Source: an uncultured Clostridia bacterium (GTDB taxonomy: Bacteria; Bacillota; Clostridia; Oscillospirales; CAG-382). From it: a stretch of 64,000 bases of DNA. The notes beneath the pieces are model-generated. The model was not told the origin of the DNA and searched no databases. It saw only the letters and a list, made by a program, of their open reading frames with translations. The position numbers and the translations under genes were made by a program. The stretch is taken from positions 62,001 to 126,000 of the forward strand of contig CANRAV010000002.1 in NCBI GenBank assembly GCA_947628695.1. The letters are read 5' to 3'. This document shows positions 63,324-64,000 of the stretch, in pieces; position 1 is the first letter of the stretch; every line of letters starts with the position of its first letter.

Positions 63324-64000
63324 TTACAGTATCAAACGCATGGATTCCATTCTGCGACGATGTTCGTTACCTGTGGATATTATGTAAACGCGTGTAGTGT
63401 CAATACTGCTGTGCCCAAGGATGTCCGCAAGCTTGACAATATCTTTCTCAATATCGTAAAACACACGTGCAAACAAGTGACGAAGATTGTGCGGAAACAC
63501 CTTTTGCGGATCTACGCCTGCATCGATGCACAAACTTTTCATCTCCCGCCAGATATTTGTGCGATTTATAGGCTTGCCAGTTCTGGTAATAAAAACCGAT
63601 CCGGATACAATTCCCTGCTCTGCAATATAGCGGAGCAGTTTCTTTTGCAGTGCTTTTATCAAGAAAATCGTGCGGGTCTTTCCCTTAAGCGAAACGATCG
63701 CCTCCCCGCATCTTACAGCTTCTACGGTAATAAACGCTAACTCACTCACACGAATACCCGTGCCACAGATAGTCTGCAAAATCAGATTAAGGCGATCGTT
63801 CTGTTTGCGCTGTGCCGTTCGGCAAAGACTTTCGTACTCTGCCTTTGTCAATACTTTTTCCTCCGGGTAGAAGGCCTGACGTTGGAGTTTTAAGGCTTTT
63901 ACCCTGCAGTCATTCCAGCCTAAAAAAGAAAATAAACAACCGAGACTTGCCAAAATAGAATTCACACTGCGGACTGCATAGCCGCATTCAACAAGACTCT
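63324..64000 (-). CDS. Tyrosine recombinase/integrase (5' end outside window)
   Basis: Visible 225 codons; the frame is open through the right edge (L-V-E-C-G-Y-A-V-R-S-V-N-S-I-L-A-S-L, part of the core-binding domain), so the start is beyond 64000. Catalytic residues: Arg in GTGIRVSELA, H-x-x-R in PHNLRHLFA, His in L-G-H-S-S-I-D-T-T and Tyr in R-V-Y-I-I. XerC/D-like. It may act on nearby DNA, such as the inverted repeat and promoter of the adjacent operon, or be a relic of an integrated element. Confidence 0.93.
   Translation of the reverse strand, partial: SLVECGYAVRSVNSILASLGCLFSFLGWNDCRVKALKLQRQAFYPEEKVLTKAEYESLCRTAQRKQNDRLNLILQTICGTGIRVSELAFITVEAVRCGEAIVSLKGKTRTIFLIKALQKKLLRYIAEQGIVSGSVFITRTGKPINRTNIWREMKSLCIDAGVDPQKVFPHNLRHLFARVFYDIEKDIVKLADILGHSSIDTTRVYIISTGNEHRRRMESMRLIL

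Overview
The window looks like a Bacillota chromosome, most likely a gut-type member of the Clostridia. The signs are strong AGGAG-type ribosome binding sites, frequent TTG/GTG starts, consensus sigma-A promoters, a GHKL kinase with a LytTR regulator, a lipobox lipoprotein and an atpA-atpG-atpD-atpC order. No rRNA, tRNA, CRISPR array or insertion sequence was recognised.

Layout. At 1-3.7 kb is the 3' part of the F1Fo ATP synthase operon (+), ending with an unusually short epsilon subunit. At 3.8-6.8 kb (-) is a four-gene operon: C39-like lipoprotein, metallo-beta-lactamase-fold hydrolase, MmcQ/YjbR protein and MGMT-type protein. Its promoter carries paired direct repeats that recur at 51.6 kb. 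At 7.0-9.0 kb are a CpsB-type PHP phosphatase, a small coupled gene and a membrane protein. At 9.2-50.6 kb (-) is a roughly 41 kb surface-polysaccharide locus. It starts at the right with the priming sugar transferase and UDP-glucose dehydrogenase, then PssD/PssE, Glf, LicD, glycosyltransferases, Wzy, CpsC/CpsD, a glycyl radical enzyme with its activase on either side of the Wzx flippase, a nucleotidyltransferase/ThDP/epimerase cassette, eight membrane O-acyltransferases and scattered rmlABCD genes. At 51.3-53.8 kb is a LytTR/GHKL two-component system followed by a separate small transcription unit. At 53.9-56.4 kb (+) is a two-gene ABC exporter behind a structured leader with a terminator. 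At 57.5-62.7 kb (-) is a CDP-3,6-dideoxyhexose operon (rfbF, rfbG, rfbH, epimerase, glycosyltransferase) with its own perfect promoter. The window ends in a tyrosine recombinase.

The outstanding signal is eleven long poly-G tracts (9-11 G on the coding strand, poly-C on the given strand). Each lies inside a different glycosyltransferase or acyltransferase gene between 10.9 and 37.6 kb, and I saw no run of this length anywhere else in the window. Counting bases gives six genes in frame and five out of frame. Every tract is followed by TA(C/T), and in five genes it sits in a shared leader ending I-L-(R/P)-G-G that is joined to unrelated proteins. This fits a multi-locus, slipped-strand phase-variation system that diversifies a capsule or other surface glycan. 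Such systems are familiar from Campylobacter, Helicobacter and Neisseria but would be unusual here.

How the genes could work together: the priming transferase starts the repeat unit on undecaprenyl phosphate. UDP-glucuronate, UDP-Galf, dTDP-rhamnose and CDP-3,6-dideoxyhexose supply sugars. Wzx and Wzy export and polymerise, with CpsB/C/D controlling length. The phase-variable transferases would decide which side groups and acyl decorations are added.
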